A DNA stretch of 64,000 nucleotides from Piscicola geometra (GCA_943735955.1 OX030959.1:10464824-10528823), one strand, 5' to 3'. Counted from the stretch's first letter, positions 1-60,489 are shown. Translations and numbers: made by a program. The notes: generated by a model not told the origin, from the letters alone.

Positions 1-224
1 AATTTAACATCTAAATAATTATTTTTAGTTTGAAAATTCTATTATTTAAAAAATTTATTATAAATTAGAATTTTAAATATTTAAAAAAACTTTAGGTTTA
101 GATAGACCCTCATTATTCATGTGAATTCGAAATTTTTAGTTTGGTACAAATAGCTAAAAATAATCGCATGCGCAATGAAAGTTTTGAAGGGAGACCGAAT
201 TTGGATGGAACATATACATAGTTA
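1..224. other. AT-rich unassigned sequence
   Basis: No exon, repeat or transposon signature was recognised. Confidence 0.5.
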
Positions 225-232
225 TAGTATAC

Positions 233-520
233 AATGTATTACGTACTATACAACTATATATTGTATACTATTGAATTGATTTGTATTTTTTACAATTTTA
301 TTGTATACTATTGTATTGTATTGTATACTATTGTATTGTACTGTATACAATTGTATTGTATTCTATACTATTGTATTGTATTGTATACTATTGTATTGTA
401 TTGTAGACTATTGTATTGTATTGTATACTATTGTATTGTATTGTATACTATTGTATTGTATTGAATACTATTGTATTGTATTGTATACTATTGTATTGTA
501 TTGTATACTTTTGTATACGT
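233..520. repeat. 20-bp tandem repeat
   Basis: From 301 there are 11 copies of ttgtatactattgtattgta, with single substitutions in several units. A degenerate lead-in starts near 233. Open frames across it are repeat artefacts. Confidence 0.95.
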
Positions 521-555
521 ACTATGCAACCTTCTCCAAATAAACGACTGTGAAC

Positions 556-2411
556 TAGAGGTCGGACCGGGTACTCGATCTGACCGAAGTGCCGCGGGAA
601 CGGGAATGAAAATTAATTTCAGGACGGAAAAAGTCGAGAACTGGGAACCAGGAAAGTTATTCAAGACAGGAATGGAAAAAAAGGAACGGGAATCAACTTT
701 TGAATTAGGAACAGGAAAAAACTAGAACAAAAGTTATTGGGATTGGATTCTTCAACAATTTTTCTTCAGTAAACTCCTAAACATAAAAATCTTTATTTCA
801 TCGATACTCCGTACTTAAAACTTAAATGCAATAGAAATGTATAACGAGGCCACCATTGTCTTTGTCAAAATCTCCAACATTACATATGAAGTTGTTATGG
901 CGAGTCCAAACATTAGGGAAATTAGATCAAATGGGTGATGATGAAAACTTTTCAGATGAAATCAAAGTTTTTATGGCTTTTCACACGGGTTAAAACCGTT
1001 AAGAGTTTCAGCTTTCAAAAGAGATAATTTTGGGTCTGAAGTTAAACGACCACATGTTCGAAAATCCCATTCACAGAAAATATAACTTGCAGATATACTA
1101 AACAAAATGTTGGATACTTCTTGTAGTATTGATTGCTCATTTTACTCCAATAAAATAAAAACATCTCCATAATCTTCAATTTAGTTAGGGCATAAATGTG
1201 AAAATATTTGCAAAATTCATTCTTTTTTTTCTTCGTTCTTTATTATTAATTCTTCAATAATGTTAGAAACGTGTTTTTTGACAACATTCTTATTCTCCAC
1301 AAGGGCAAATTTAAAATCAATCGTATAATTTGATAGTATGATAATTTTTTATAATTTTTACGTTGTAAAAACAAACATCATTTGTTTTTTTTCTCAACGG
1401 CACTCCAGCCTGGACTGGCTGTACAAAATAGAATTTAATCCTTAAATGAAAGTCTTGGTATTTATTTCTTTTCTATCCCAAACTTTTTTCTTATTATTCT
1501 TTCATACTGGGGATGCAACAGACATGCTGCCCTATGAATAAGATCAATGGCATCTTTTCTTTTCTCGAAATGATCAACTGAGCAATCAACTGGAAATCAT
1601 TCAAATTCAAAGTCTTAATTTATGAAATAAAAATAATATAACTGACCAATTTTATTTCATCTGACAAGTTTTCATCATCACCCATTTGTTCTAATCTCTC
1701 TAATATTTGGATTTAGTGTTGGAGATTTTGACATTGGCAATTGTGGCTTCGTTATAGATTTCAATTGCATTTAATAATTATTTTAAGTACGGAGTATCTA
1801 TGAAATAGAGATTTCCATACTTAGAAGTTTGCTGAAAAATCATTGTTAAAGAAACCAATCCAAATAACTTTTATTTCCGGTTTTCCCGTTCCCGTTCCCG
1901 TCCCGTAAACTTATTCCCGGTTCCCGACTTTTCCCGTCCCGAAATTAATTTTCATTCCCGTTCTCGCGGGTACCCAGTCCGACCTCTACTTCAGACCCAA
2001 GATCATCTAGTTTGAAAGCTGAAACTTTTGACGGTTTAATCCGTGTGAAAAGCAATAAAGACTTGATTAAATTACTTTCATTTCATTTCAATAAATATTT
2101 GAAATTTAAATCGTGTTTTATTATTTTTTCAAAGAAATATTTTCTGAATTTCAAATAATAAATTGTAAAAAAATTAGCACAAGCAAGTTTGAAACAAGTG
2201 AACACGGCAGCGAAAATGAATGGAAAGACTATTTTTTTTCGTAATGGGTCGGGACAGGGTCAAAAAGTATCGGGAACGAGTCGGGACCGGGAATCGGGGT
2301 TGCGGGAACGAGACAAAACAGGAATAAAAATTCTGTTGGCCTATCAGTAACGGGACAGAACGGGGATAACATTTCGAGAACGGGAGAGGACCAGGAATGA
2401 AAAATTGTCCA
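556..2411 (+). mobile_element. hAT-D element, rearranged inverted nested copy
   Basis: It begins with the family terminus tagaggtcgg and a subterminal array rich in GGGAACGGGA-type units. From about 965 to 1,988 the sequence is the reverse complement of the family, running from the C-terminal coding part back to a second left terminus (ccgacctcta at 1,979-1,988). From 1,989 to 2,411 the forward copy resumes in the same C-terminal coding part and runs to a right end that lacks the last bases. No matching 8-bp TSD was found. Dead element. Confidence 0.75.
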
Positions 2412-2565
2412 TGATGATGATGCTAAAGTAAGAGTTATGGTACTGGGGTGGTGTTGCTGTGATGATTAAGATGATGTATTGGTAATGATAAAGAGAATGC
2501 GGCGGAGATAATGATGGTGATTTTGGATGTTAATGGTGGTTAAATTGCTGCGGTCACGCTGCTGT
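2412..2565. repeat. GAT/GGT-rich low-complexity tract
   Basis: Degenerate gatgatgat and ggtggt runs directly abut the truncated hAT-D right end. Confidence 0.6.
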
Positions 2566-2574
2566 TTCATCTAA

Positions 2575-2865
2575 GTCTGCTTTTCCCGCTCCTGTTTAAT
2601 AAAAAAAGTTTTTCGAGTATGCTCATTTCTCAACGGCAAAGTAATTTAATTTCTTAAACTCTTCTTCGTTGAAGCATCATGAAGTTCATGCCGTTTCAGG
2701 CAGATTGAACGTCGAGTTTCCTCGACAGTCTCCCCTGCAAGCTTTAAAACATCTGGTTTCACGCGAATCCGATTCTATTTTAAAAACAATTCCTTATAGT
2801 ACTGTAAAGTGATAAAAAAAGTCACTGATTGGGATGTCATTAACAAACAACCCTAATATACTTTA
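2575..2865. repeat. Dispersed repeat R1, uninterrupted copy
   Basis: Clearly similar to 14,745-15,061 plus 16,520-16,545: shared blocks include ttcccgctcctg, gaacgtcgagtttcc and ggtttcacgcgaatcc. It holds the uninterrupted site attaacaaacaaccc at about 2,839, where the other copy carries a hAT-D insertion. Confidence 0.75.
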
Positions 2866-2999
2866 CTAGTAATTTTTAAATCACTCATTTGATTCGTATG
2901 ACTTATTTAAAAATGACTAACATGAAAAAAGAACAATTAAAATTATACTATTTAATTGCTATCTAACATTGAACAGCAAAATGACAAAACCAGCTCATA

Positions 3000-3600
3000 A
3001 AATGACAAGTTAAGACTGAAACACCAACGAGCTACAATGGGTAAACAAAGAGAAAGACCTAGAAGTAATTTTCGACAAGGGTCTGAACTTTAAAGAAGAA
3101 ATCACCACCAGGGTCAACAAAGTCAGTTGAATAATGGCCCTTATTCGTAGAACATTCTCCTACCTTAACAAAGAAACTCTAGTTCTGTTGAACAAGTCAA
3201 TGGTGCGTCCGCATTTGGAGTAAGAAGCGGCAATCTGGAATCCATTCTACAAAAAAGAAAAAGCATACTGAGATGTGATATGATTAAAACCTTAAAACTA
3301 ACAAATTTAAAATATGATAAAGACGTTGGAAAGATATAAGAATTCGCTTCACAAACGACCACCAGAGGACACTCAGAAAGAATAAAAAGCTACAAGCAAG
3401 AAAGAATCTCAGATTAAATACATTTTCAATAAGGATAATCAAAACCTAAAATCCACTCCTAGAAAATAATCCACAGCCCCAAACATAAATACATTTAAGA
3501 ATCTTCTGGACTCATACTGGAGGGCTCATCCCCTTCTATATAAATGGGATGCAAAAGAAAGCTTCAGTAACACACTCCAGTGTCAGTCCATCGTTCCCAT
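3000..3600 (+). pseudogene. CR1/Jockey-like LINE reverse transcriptase remnant
   Basis: Broken plus-strand frames give LEVIFDKGLNFKEEITTRVN, IRRTFSYLNKETL and MVRPHLE, the C-terminal thumb region of a non-LTR reverse transcriptase. The best relative in the window is the LINE at 5,820-7,075. Several stops and a frameshift make it dead. The tail (SYWRAHPLLYKWD) matches the other copy's KYWENHPMMYNYK. Confidence 0.75.
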
Positions 3601-3639
3601 TTTCGATACCACACTCCAGTCTCAATTAATCGTTCCCAG

Positions 3640-4274
3640 CTAACCAAACTGTTTCAGTTTTTGTGACATATCCATGAAAAAGTAAATTACACAAAAAAAA
3701 TGTTTTATAGAAAATGTAAATTTGTTTGCTTGAAAAAAGTGAAAAATCGGAAATTCAAAGTACTTCAAACATAATTTATTAATTAATTTTAAGAAAAGTA
3801 GGTGAAGGAGTATTTGAATGAGCAAAAAAGAGTTTTGTTTTTGAAAACCATCACTGAAACCACACCAACTCGTAATGCTATACTATATATATATATAAAA
3901 TTATCTCATGGCTGACGATTATGCTCGTATCAAAATAGGGTTGAGAAATAAGTTTTTTTTCAAAAACTGGAAGGTCTATATTTAAACGGACCCCCAAGGT
4001 TCCAGCCTACGCCATAGAGATAAAAAGAAAAGTAGGTGAAGGAGTTTTTAAATAAGCAAAGAATAGTTATGTTTTATACAGCTATCACTATAACTAAACA
4101 TACTCACAATGTATTACTTTATAAACATTTTGTTTTATGCTATAATTAACGATTATGCTCGTATCAAAACAAGATTTGAAAATAATGTTTTCAAGTGCGA
4201 AAGGGTGAACTTAAAAGTAGGCCCCTCACTACTGAAAAGTAGCAGGGTCCAGACCACAGGATCACCGCCCATCA
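3640..4274 (-). mobile_element. hAT-F solo terminal fragment
   Basis: Reverse-orientation copy of the hAT-F 5' end, with at least two of the internal terminal-like units and ending ggatcaccgcccat. It has the diagnostic phrases gattatgctcgtatcaaaa and agtaggtgaaggagt. No coding part remains. Confidence 0.7.
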
Positions 4275-4390
4275 TCCTATTTAAGATAATAAAGCACACA
4301 CAAACATTTAAACTGGTGTACTTTTATTTTCAAATAAATCATTTTCAGAGATGTTTTTGAATATCAACTAGAAACCTTTCTCTAAAGTAC

Positions 4391-52601
<48,211 letters not shown>

Positions 52602-52748
52602 CTGTACGTGAAGATGAAACATCTGAGTCACCAAAATCCGCAAGCCATACTACCAATAATAACAATGCCATGAAAAACTACAACATAAACAATATTAATA
52701 ATTAAAGTATTGAAAATAATAATAGTAATAGTGATAATAATAATAATG

Positions 52749-52985
52749 GGGGAGCGGGGATGGCTTAGATGGTAGGCGTCGGACTTGCAACTTAAAGGTT
52801 GCCTGTTCGAATCCTTGACAAGAGACCGTGAACTATCATATACCTAGTGTATATGATGCAGTGTTTGCGACGTATGCATTGAAAGATGTGTACGTCGTGT
52901 GGAATGGCGCCTCGGCGCATAAGAACCATGGTTCTCAGAACCATTGTAACATGGCATGCGTCTGTCAGGCTGTGAATAGTATAGA
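52749..52985 (+). mobile_element. SINE-A2 copy 2
   Basis: gagcggggatggcttagatgg A-box, ggttgcctgttcgaatcctt B-box, core tatacctagtgtatatgatg, then the extra 3' section aaccatggttctcagaaccat and a run of A. Full-length reference for SINE-A2. Confidence 0.88.
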
Positions 52986-53520
52986 CAAAAAAAACAAAAA
53001 AAAATACCAGTGAAAAAATTAAAGAACAATTCACGTAAATGAAATATAAATAAGTGATTCTCTATTCTGTGTCTCAAACCTGAAAATATAATCTCTTTGT
53101 ACACATCAACAACTATTTATCGGTTATACGCCATCAAAAATATTTCTCTATTACATTGAACTATTTCTAAAAAACAAGTTGAATTTTAGATAGATGTGAA
53201 ATATTTTGTAAATTGTAATACTATTCATTATTATAAGTGTCAGATAAAACAGAACATAATAAAACGAAACAACAATAAATAAGGAATTTGATACTAAAAT
53301 TTGTAAACTCATGACCCAGGGTAAACTACTTCTTTCCTTTGTGTACAATATAGTTATTTTGTTATATATTTCAGCAGAATTTTATCTCTGTTTTTTAATG
53401 TGAATCTTAGCATTCTTTCGTTAAAAAATCTACTCTAAAAGATGGTAAAATTTCTGATTGCTGTTTTGATCAATAAAACTCGCGACTAAATCATTAATCT
53501 CCACTGAAATGGTTCCAAAA
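52986..53520. other. Unassigned AT-rich sequence
   Basis: No exon or transposon recognised. Confidence 0.5.
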
Positions 53521-53559
53521 ATTGAAAAGCTGCTTATTGAAAAGCAGAGAAGTCATTGT

Positions 53560-53658
53560 ATTTTGTCATTCAGTTTGACGAATTCAGAGATTTTTCCAAC
53601 AAAGCTGTTATTGGTTACGTTCGATTTAAAACTAACAGTGACATGATTGAAGAGTCTT
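53560..53658 (+). pseudogene. ZBED-like hAT transposase fragment, left
   Basis: Reads IQFDEFRDFSNKAVIGYVRF then KTNSDMIEES, the QxDESTDISNKA-type first catalytic segment. Interrupted by hAT-H; resumes at 55,444. Confidence 0.75.
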
Positions 53659-55443
53659 CAGTGATGGCACTAACTAAATATTTGTAGATTAACTATAATT
53701 ATTTTTCAACTAAAAATAAGTAGTTTAACTAATAGTTATAAGCCTATTTTTGAGGATAGTTAACTAAACTATAAAAAAAAGAAGTTAAACTTTTCGAACT
53801 ATTTTGCTACTATTTTTGTATTCACTTATTGATAAGAACCAGAACTCTTCATAATTAAGAGTGAGGTCAAAGAGGGTTGTGTGCTAGCGCCTACATTATT
53901 CGGCATCTTCTGCTGCTGAACTTTGCATTTAAAGAGTCTGTCGAAGGTGTTCATTTACACACCAGAAGTGACGGGAAACTGCTGAACATGGCACGCCTAA
54001 GAGCAAAGATAAAAAATTCGCACTGTCCTCATCAGAGACATGCTGTTCGCTGATGATGCGGCCCTGGTGTCACACACGGAGGAACACCTTCAGAAGCTGA
54101 TGAATCGCTTTGCTCAGGCTTGCAGGGAATTTAGTCTGACCATCAGTATCGAGAAAATCAACATCATGGGTCAAAACATCCCTGTTCCAACCTCAATCAC
54201 AATCGACAATCATGTGCTGGAGGCCACTGACAAGTTCACATACTTGGGCTCCGTCATTACTAGCAGCCTATCCCTCGACATCGAGATTGACAAGAGCTTC
54301 GCCAAAGCAGCCAGCGTCATGGCCAGATTGAGCAAACGTGTGTGGTCTAACAACCAACTGACACTAAACTCCAAACACAAAGTGTACCAGACATGCGTTC
54401 TCAGCATCTTATATGGCAGCGAAACCTGGACCACCTATGCCAGGCAAGTAGATCGTCCCGAAAGCTTTCATCTTCGCGGTCTCCGACGCATCTTTGGCAT
54501 AACATGGCAAGACAAAGTCACCAACGCAGCCGTACTCAATCAAGCCAACTCACTCAGCAATGAGTCTCAGCATACACCTCCTTCTATGCCAAAGACTTCT
54601 ACGCTGGCTTGGTCACGTGCGTCGAATGGAAGAAGGTCGCATACCCAAGGCGAACTGGCTACAGGACATCGTCCAGTTGGTTGCCCGAAACTACGCTTCA
54701 AAGTTGTCTGCAAACGCGATGACTGCAGAGCTAGCCGATGAACAAAGTGGCTGCAGCCGCTGCAGCAGAGACTGTCGATCCAGGATCGGTCTGTTGAGCC
54801 ACTCTAGAAGCTGCCGCCAAAGAACAAATCAGAGCGGTATCATCTTCTCACGAGATGGATGAATGCCAAAACAAATATTGACAAGCAGAATCTGTAGCAG
54901 CATTAAAACTGTAACATAAAATGCCATCACTAGCGAATTATTTTAAAATAACGTGCTATCAAAACTTGTGAAGCAACGCTGAATAATCATTCAACAGCAG
55001 CTGAACAGGGCAGTGTGGCAATGCTTTTGCGGAATGCCTCTGCAACTACTGGATATGTTAATGAACTGCTGACATAATCGGAGTTAGAATCTAGGTACCC
55101 AGAGACCTGCATGGAAAACCAAAAACCGTGTAGAATTAAGCACAAAAAGAATAAGAAACAAAACAATTAGGAAACGAGTAAAACCAAAAACTTTAAATGT
55201 ACTTGGCATGAAAAATATGAAAACTTTAACTGTATTTTATTTTATCAGTTTAAAATTCTAATTTTAATAAAGGGCTAACTAAAATATTTTAGTTTAACTA
55301 ATATTTAGATAGCAACTAAAATATTTCAGTTAAACAGTCAGTTTGACTAAACTATATTTTGTTAATTAAATTATGCAGATAACTAAAAAAAAGTAGTTAA
55401 ACTATTAGTTTGCCACTATTTAGTTAAAATATGCCAATCACTG
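53659..55443 (+). mobile_element. hAT-H element carrying a LINE
   Basis: Ends cagtgatggcactaactaaat and (reverse complement) cagtgattggcatattttaac, with subterminal (a)gttaactaaacta units on both sides. Flanks read ttgaagag and ttgaagac, a possible TSD with a 4-bp offset on the left. A LINE fragment fills most of the middle. Confidence 0.75.
53835..54900 (+). pseudogene. RTE-like LINE reverse transcriptase, C-terminal half
   Basis: One long frame (54,040-54,560) starts at the catalytic box MLFADDAALVSHTEEHLQKL, then CREFSLTISIEKINIMGQ, FTYLGSVITSSLSLDIEIDK, and HKVYQTCVLSILYGSETWT. A frameshift near 54,560 moves to LLRWLGHVRRMEEGRIPKAN, and another near 54,650 to GCPKLRFKVVCKRD. The upstream GCVLAPTLFGI motif is present in a broken frame at 53,880. 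5'-truncated and dead, but better preserved than most. Confidence 0.88.
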
Positions 55444-55640
55444 TTGAAGACGGGATGTTTTGCCAGACAACAAGTGCTGACATTTCAATGGTCTAAATGG
55501 TTATTTAATTGCAAAGAACATTGATTTGAACAAATTTGTTGGTGCATGCACAGATGTTGCAGCAGCCATGACGGGTAAACACTCAGAACTTAATGCCAGA
55601 ATAAAAGTTGTAGCTCCCAAATCTAAGTCTGTTTTTTAGG
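55444..55640 (+). pseudogene. ZBED-like hAT transposase fragment, right
   Basis: Reads FNGLNGYLIAKNIDLNKFVG then ACTDVAAAMTGKHSELNARI, the second catalytic aspartate segment (CTDGAAAMTGKHSG in relatives). Continues 53,560-53,658. Confidence 0.82.
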
Positions 55641-56836
55641 CCTATGATCTTTTTGCAACCTTATAATTTGTATTTTAAAAGATGAGTTTTTATGTGAAAA
55701 AACTAAAATAAACCGTCATTCGAGATTTTATTCAACAAAATTCACACCCCAACTCAAAATACTAATTTTGAAAATATGGCGACATAGTAAAAGTCGTAAA
55801 GAGAGGTTGCTCAAGATAAACTGGTTCCAATGATGGAACGAGCTTATTAACAGCATGGGCGGCGATCCTGGGGGGGTTCTGGGGTCAGGACCCACTTTTT
55901 TTCAGTGGGAGGGCCCACCTTAATAGGGACCCTCCCACTTTTTTTTCATTTTTGTATTCAACAATTTCTATTTGGATATGAGCATAATCGTCAACCATGG
56001 CATAAAAGTAAATGTTTATACAGTAATACATTGTGAGTATGTGTAGTTATAGTGATAGCTGTTCAAAACAAAATAGTCTTTGCTTACTTGAATACACCTT
56101 CACCTAGTTTTTTTATCACTATGGCGTAAGCGGGAATCCTGAGGGGGTCCTGGGGTCCACCTTTACAAGGACCCCTCACTCTTTTAAAAATACACATTTC
56201 TCAACTCTAATTTTGATACGAGCCTAACCATCAACCATGGGATAAAAAAATGCTAATACAGCAATTCATTGTGAGTATGTATGGGCAGCGATGCTAGGGG
56301 TCATGGGGTCCATCTTAACATAAACACCCCCCAGTTTTTCTAATACAATAATTTCTCAACTCCTATCTTAATACAAGCATAATCGTCAACAATATCATGA
56401 AACAGAATTTTTATTCAGTAATATAATTTGGGTAAGCGTAGTTATAGTGATAGCTGCCTGAAGCAAAATTATTGTTTGCTTACTCAAATACTCATCCACC
56501 TACTCTTCTTTTTATATTTACAAATTCAAATTAATAAATATATTTACAAAATTAAATTTCTGATTTTTCAATTTTCGCAAGCAGACATTCATGATGCTTT
56601 TCAGAAAATATCCGTTCACTTTATGCAAGCAAACAGATTTACATTTTTATTTAAAAAATCATTCATATTGAGCTACTTATTTTGCATGGGCGATATTCCT
56701 CGGGGGATTCTGAGATCCATTTCAAAACCAACCCTTTCAATTTTTTAGTTAATGAATTTCAAAAGACTTCGAACATTAACTAAAGTTTTGGTTAAATCAA
56801 ACTAAAAGCTTTATTTCGCATAACTTCCAAAAAGAA

Positions 56837-58690
56837 ATGCTGAGGCTTTTAGCTAATTCTATCGTTAGAAACACAGTTTGCACTTTTAATGCCGAATCAA
56901 GCGTGTTTGGTGTTGTGGTTGACTGCACACAAGACTGCAATGGGTTAGAGCAGGAATCGATATGCATTCGTTTTTTTAATGAAGCTCTGAATGTTAATGA
57001 ACAGTTTATTGGTTTATTCAGCCCACTAGACACGATCGGAAAAACATTATCTGCTGTATTATAAGATGTTCTGATCAGAATTTGGTTACCCATAAAAAAA
57101 ACTAAGAGCTCAGACTTATGATGGCGCTACTAACATGGACGGCCGATATAATGGTTGTCAGGCTATTATCAGCAGTGAGCATCCGCTTGCATTTTTTTCC
57201 CACTGTTCTGCACACTGTGCAAATCTTGTTACCCAGCACACAGTTTCCGCAAATTCCTTTGTGAGCAATTTACGTCAGATTGTCCAAGAGTTAGGTGCTT
57301 TTTACAATCGTTCAGGGAAGGTCAAGTTTAGTGATGCTTTAGTGTCTCTTATAATTGAATCAATATGCATTGTTATTTTTTGATGAAACCGTTAATGTTA
57401 ATGAACAGTTTGTTGGTTTATTCAGCCCAGTAGACACGATCGGAAAAACATTATGTGCTGTAGTAAAAGATGTTAGAATTATGCAACCTATAGAAAAACT
57501 AAGAGCTCAGACTTATAACGGCGCTGCTAACATGAAGGGCCGATATAATGGTTGTCAGGCTATTATCAGCAGTGAACATCCACTTGCATTGTTTTTCCAC
57601 TGTTCTGCACAGTGTGCAAATATTTTTGCCCAGCACACAGCTGCTGCAAATCCCTTTGTGAGCAATTCACATCAGTTTGTTCAAGAGTTAGGTGCTTTTT
57701 ACAATCGTTCAGGGAAGGTCAAGAAGCAGTTTAGTGATGCTTTAGTGTCTCGTATAATTGCCTTTCTTGATGAGCCACTGAATAAAAAGTATAGATTAAA
57801 ACATCTTTGTCCTACAAGATGACTGACCAGAGTATCTACAGTTTCTTATGTGCTTCAACATTATGAAGTGGTACTTGTAAGCTTGGAATCATTTGCTTCC
57901 ATTGGTACTGCTGATGAAACAGCTGTAAAGGCTTGAAGCTTTTTTTCAACAGGGCACTACCTTACAGGCCCTCAAGGTAGTTGTTTTGATGTTTTCACTT
58001 CTGGAACAGTTAAACAAGACGTTGCAATAAGCAAGTGCCAAGGTCAGTAGAATGATTGCAGCAACTGATTCCGTTGTGCAAGAACTGTGTCGCCTACGAT
58101 CAGACGAACAGTTTAACGCCATTTTCAGAGATGTCAAAAGTATGGTTTTGGCATATGATCTTGAGCCGATTGCTGTATCTCAGGTGCAAAAGCCGCCACA
58201 AAATTATTGTGGGCTGGGCCCAGCTTATGTAGCAACATCATCAGAGGAACATTATCGAGCGGCATATTACGCTGTCACATATAGGTTCAATCGAGATTCT
58301 TCTGGTTTGCGTTCATACTTGCAGCTGGAAACAATGTTGCTAATTGGTGAAGTGAACCATGATATTTGGAAGCAGTATCGTGAGTTAAATGAAACTGGTC
58401 TTTGTTCACAGCTAATTATGTTTAAAGACCAGAATGAACTTTAGCACAAACGCAAAAAGTAATGCAAGCTTTGATCACGAAGTCAGAAACCTGTTTCGTT
58501 AGGTTGAAAGATTGATCAGGTTGATGCTTGTGTGTCTAATAACGTCATGTACTGCAGAAAGATCTTTTAGTGCTTTGCCTGGTCTTAAGACTTAGTTGCG
58601 TGCACCTATGACACAGCCTCGCTTGAATTCACTGGCCGTTTGTCATGTACATCAGTATATACTTGACAGTCTGGGTTTAAAAAGGGCTAG
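56837..58690 (+). pseudogene. ZMYM1-like hAT transposase of hAT-F2, broken
   Basis: Frames in order: VFGVVVDCTQDCNGLEQESI, DGRYNGCQAIISSEHPLAFF, HCSAHCANLVTQHTV, then a partial duplication (57,360-57,720) repeating the FFDE...GRYNGCQAIIS block, CPTR, VVQELCRLRSDEQFNAIFRD, YCGLGPAYVATSSEEHYRAA, then after a frameshift CTAERSFSALPGLKT, the dimerisation domain, and QPRLNSLAVCHVHQYIL. The internal duplication of about 370 bp is absent from hAT-F1. Several stops. Confidence 0.88.
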
Positions 58691-59167
58691 CAGAAGAATT
58701 TGCTAATCGGTCAGACATTCGAAAGGGTCTTTTTGGAAATTGGAGTAAACGAGCTGTGGGGAGAGGGCAGGAGGACGGCGGAGAGGGTATTTTATGTAAT
58801 CTAAATATTCACTGTGGGCCATAAAAAATTTCCCAATGTATATTTTTTATAACTTTGGAAAATTTGAATCTATTTTTGATTTTTTAAACTAATTGACTCA
58901 GAAATAAATGGAAAAAAACATGTTATAAAATTTATTTGATGGTTTGATGGCTAGTTGTAATTGAATTAATATAGAAGACAAATAATAGAATGTACTAAAA
59001 TCGCTATTGTTTTTCTTCAAATCGCTCATAGTGGCAATAGAAAAGTATTTTTTATTGAGTATCAAACTTTTTTTTAAATGTTTGGTGATACAAATATTAG
59101 TAGTTGATACAAAAATAATTTGCACAACAGCAAACAATACTAAATAGTATCGCTTGTACTGTATTGT

Positions 59168-59912
59168 TTTGGTTAGCAGCTGCCATCTTGGCAGCCGCTT
59201 TAACCGTAATGATTTTGTTAAATAGTTTGTCTTCTTATCTAATAATTTAGTTTTTTATTAATTTCAAATAATTATAGTAATCATAATTTATATCTTTTCT
59301 TGTTTTCTGGTTTTAAATTTATCTTGCTCTCGGAATTGAAATCTTCAACCAATAACTGTCTAACGGACTACAATAAAAACTTATTTTAAAAGGAAGAAGT
59401 GCCAAGGCCTCAAATTGAGCACTAATGCACAGTTTGCAAGAACCCACTGGCTACCTACTTCACAAGGCAGATGAGCTCTGCAGATGAAGGACAGACTGTT
59501 AGAACGAATCTTCAATACATGACTGTGTTTATGAAGAAGTGCCAGGGCCTCAATTTGAACACCAGTGCACAGCTTGCAAGCACCCACTGGCTACTTACTT
59601 CACAAGGCAAATGAGTTCTGCAGATGAAGGACAGACTGTCAGAACGAATCTTCTACACATGACTGTTTATGTCTATTATCTATTGAAAACTGACGTATTA
59701 GAAAATTATTACCTTACTTAGATGACCCTTCTTTAAAGATGTCCATATATTTAAAACTCATCACCTCCTTATTTAACTACTTCTATATCATTATTTACTT
59801 CATTACGTATCTGAAGACATATCTGTTTAACAAATTCATTTACCAGCGCTCTTGAATTTGAGGAAAGAGCGCTATAGAAATTGATTTGATCGATTGATTG
59901 ATTGATTGTATT
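59168..59912 (+). mobile_element. 735-bp SINE with L2-type tail, copy 2
   Basis: Near-identical to 33,531-34,264, including the tandem 135-bp block and the gcgctatagaaattgatttgat tail. Inserted into hAT-F2: tgtattg lies on both sides and the uninterrupted site is in hAT-F1 at about 23,245 (reverse complement gtactgtattggtcgatacc). Confidence 0.9.
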
Positions 59913-59992
59913 GGCCGATACCGGTTCTTTGATTCCGACCCTGGGTAGGACTCCCCCAAGATTTTCCGCAGATCGCCGTCCCTGATTAACAG

Positions 59993-60400
59993 TTATGCGC
60001 TTTGAAAATGAACAAAATTTTTATTTCATCTCTATGCATCCGTCTCATATGCGCATTTATATGTCGATTTTGTCTTTAAAAGTTGTCTCATTCAATCAGA
60101 ATACTTTAATAACTGATTTCAAGATGAATTGTTAAAAATTGGGAGTTAACATTTTGCTCTTTTTTCTCAACTTCCGAAGGTAAATCATTTCAATTTTTTA
60201 ATAGTAATTAGATGATGCAATACAGTTTATTGTGTGCACATTGTAAAATTACAAATTGAGTGATTGGTCTGATGAAAATAAATATGTAGCATGGTCATAG
60301 TTGCCTAAAATGGATAACTAATAAATGAAATTTAGAATGACACAGTAGAATTGATAAGTCTATATAGAATAAATAGAGTATATATTTTATTTAGATTACA
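59993..60400. repeat. Dispersed repeat R2, right part, second copy
   Basis: Homologous to 48,042-48,400. The left part is at 55,800-55,853 (gttccaatgatggaacgagctt). Confidence 0.6.
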
Positions 60401-60454
60401 GATAGGGGGGACTAAGAAGGCAAAAAATTGAAAAATTGTAATATTGTTACGTCC

Positions 60455-60489
60455 ACTTGGAATATGGTACAATGTACCATATTCCAAGT
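60455..60489. repeat. 35-bp perfect palindrome
   Basis: acttggaatatggtaca, one A, then tgtaccatattccaagt. Followed by a second short palindrome, gtaccattggtac. Confidence 0.97.

Larger units (their letters stand above)
55854..59984 (+). mobile_element. hAT-F2 element with exact 8-bp TSD
   Basis: 4,131 bp including a 745-bp SINE. Termini catgggcggcgatcctgggg and gatcgccgtccctg, flanked by attaacag (55,846-55,853 and 59,985-59,992). The 5' 870 bp contains four terminal-like units (55,854, 56,120, 56,278, 56,686). Coding fragments are in the plus strand. Confidence 0.95.

Noticed and set aside
233..520. Possible CRISPR array (20-bp repeats here, 19-bp repeats at 28,237)
   Set aside because: Units are directly tandem with no spacers, and the genome is eukaryotic.
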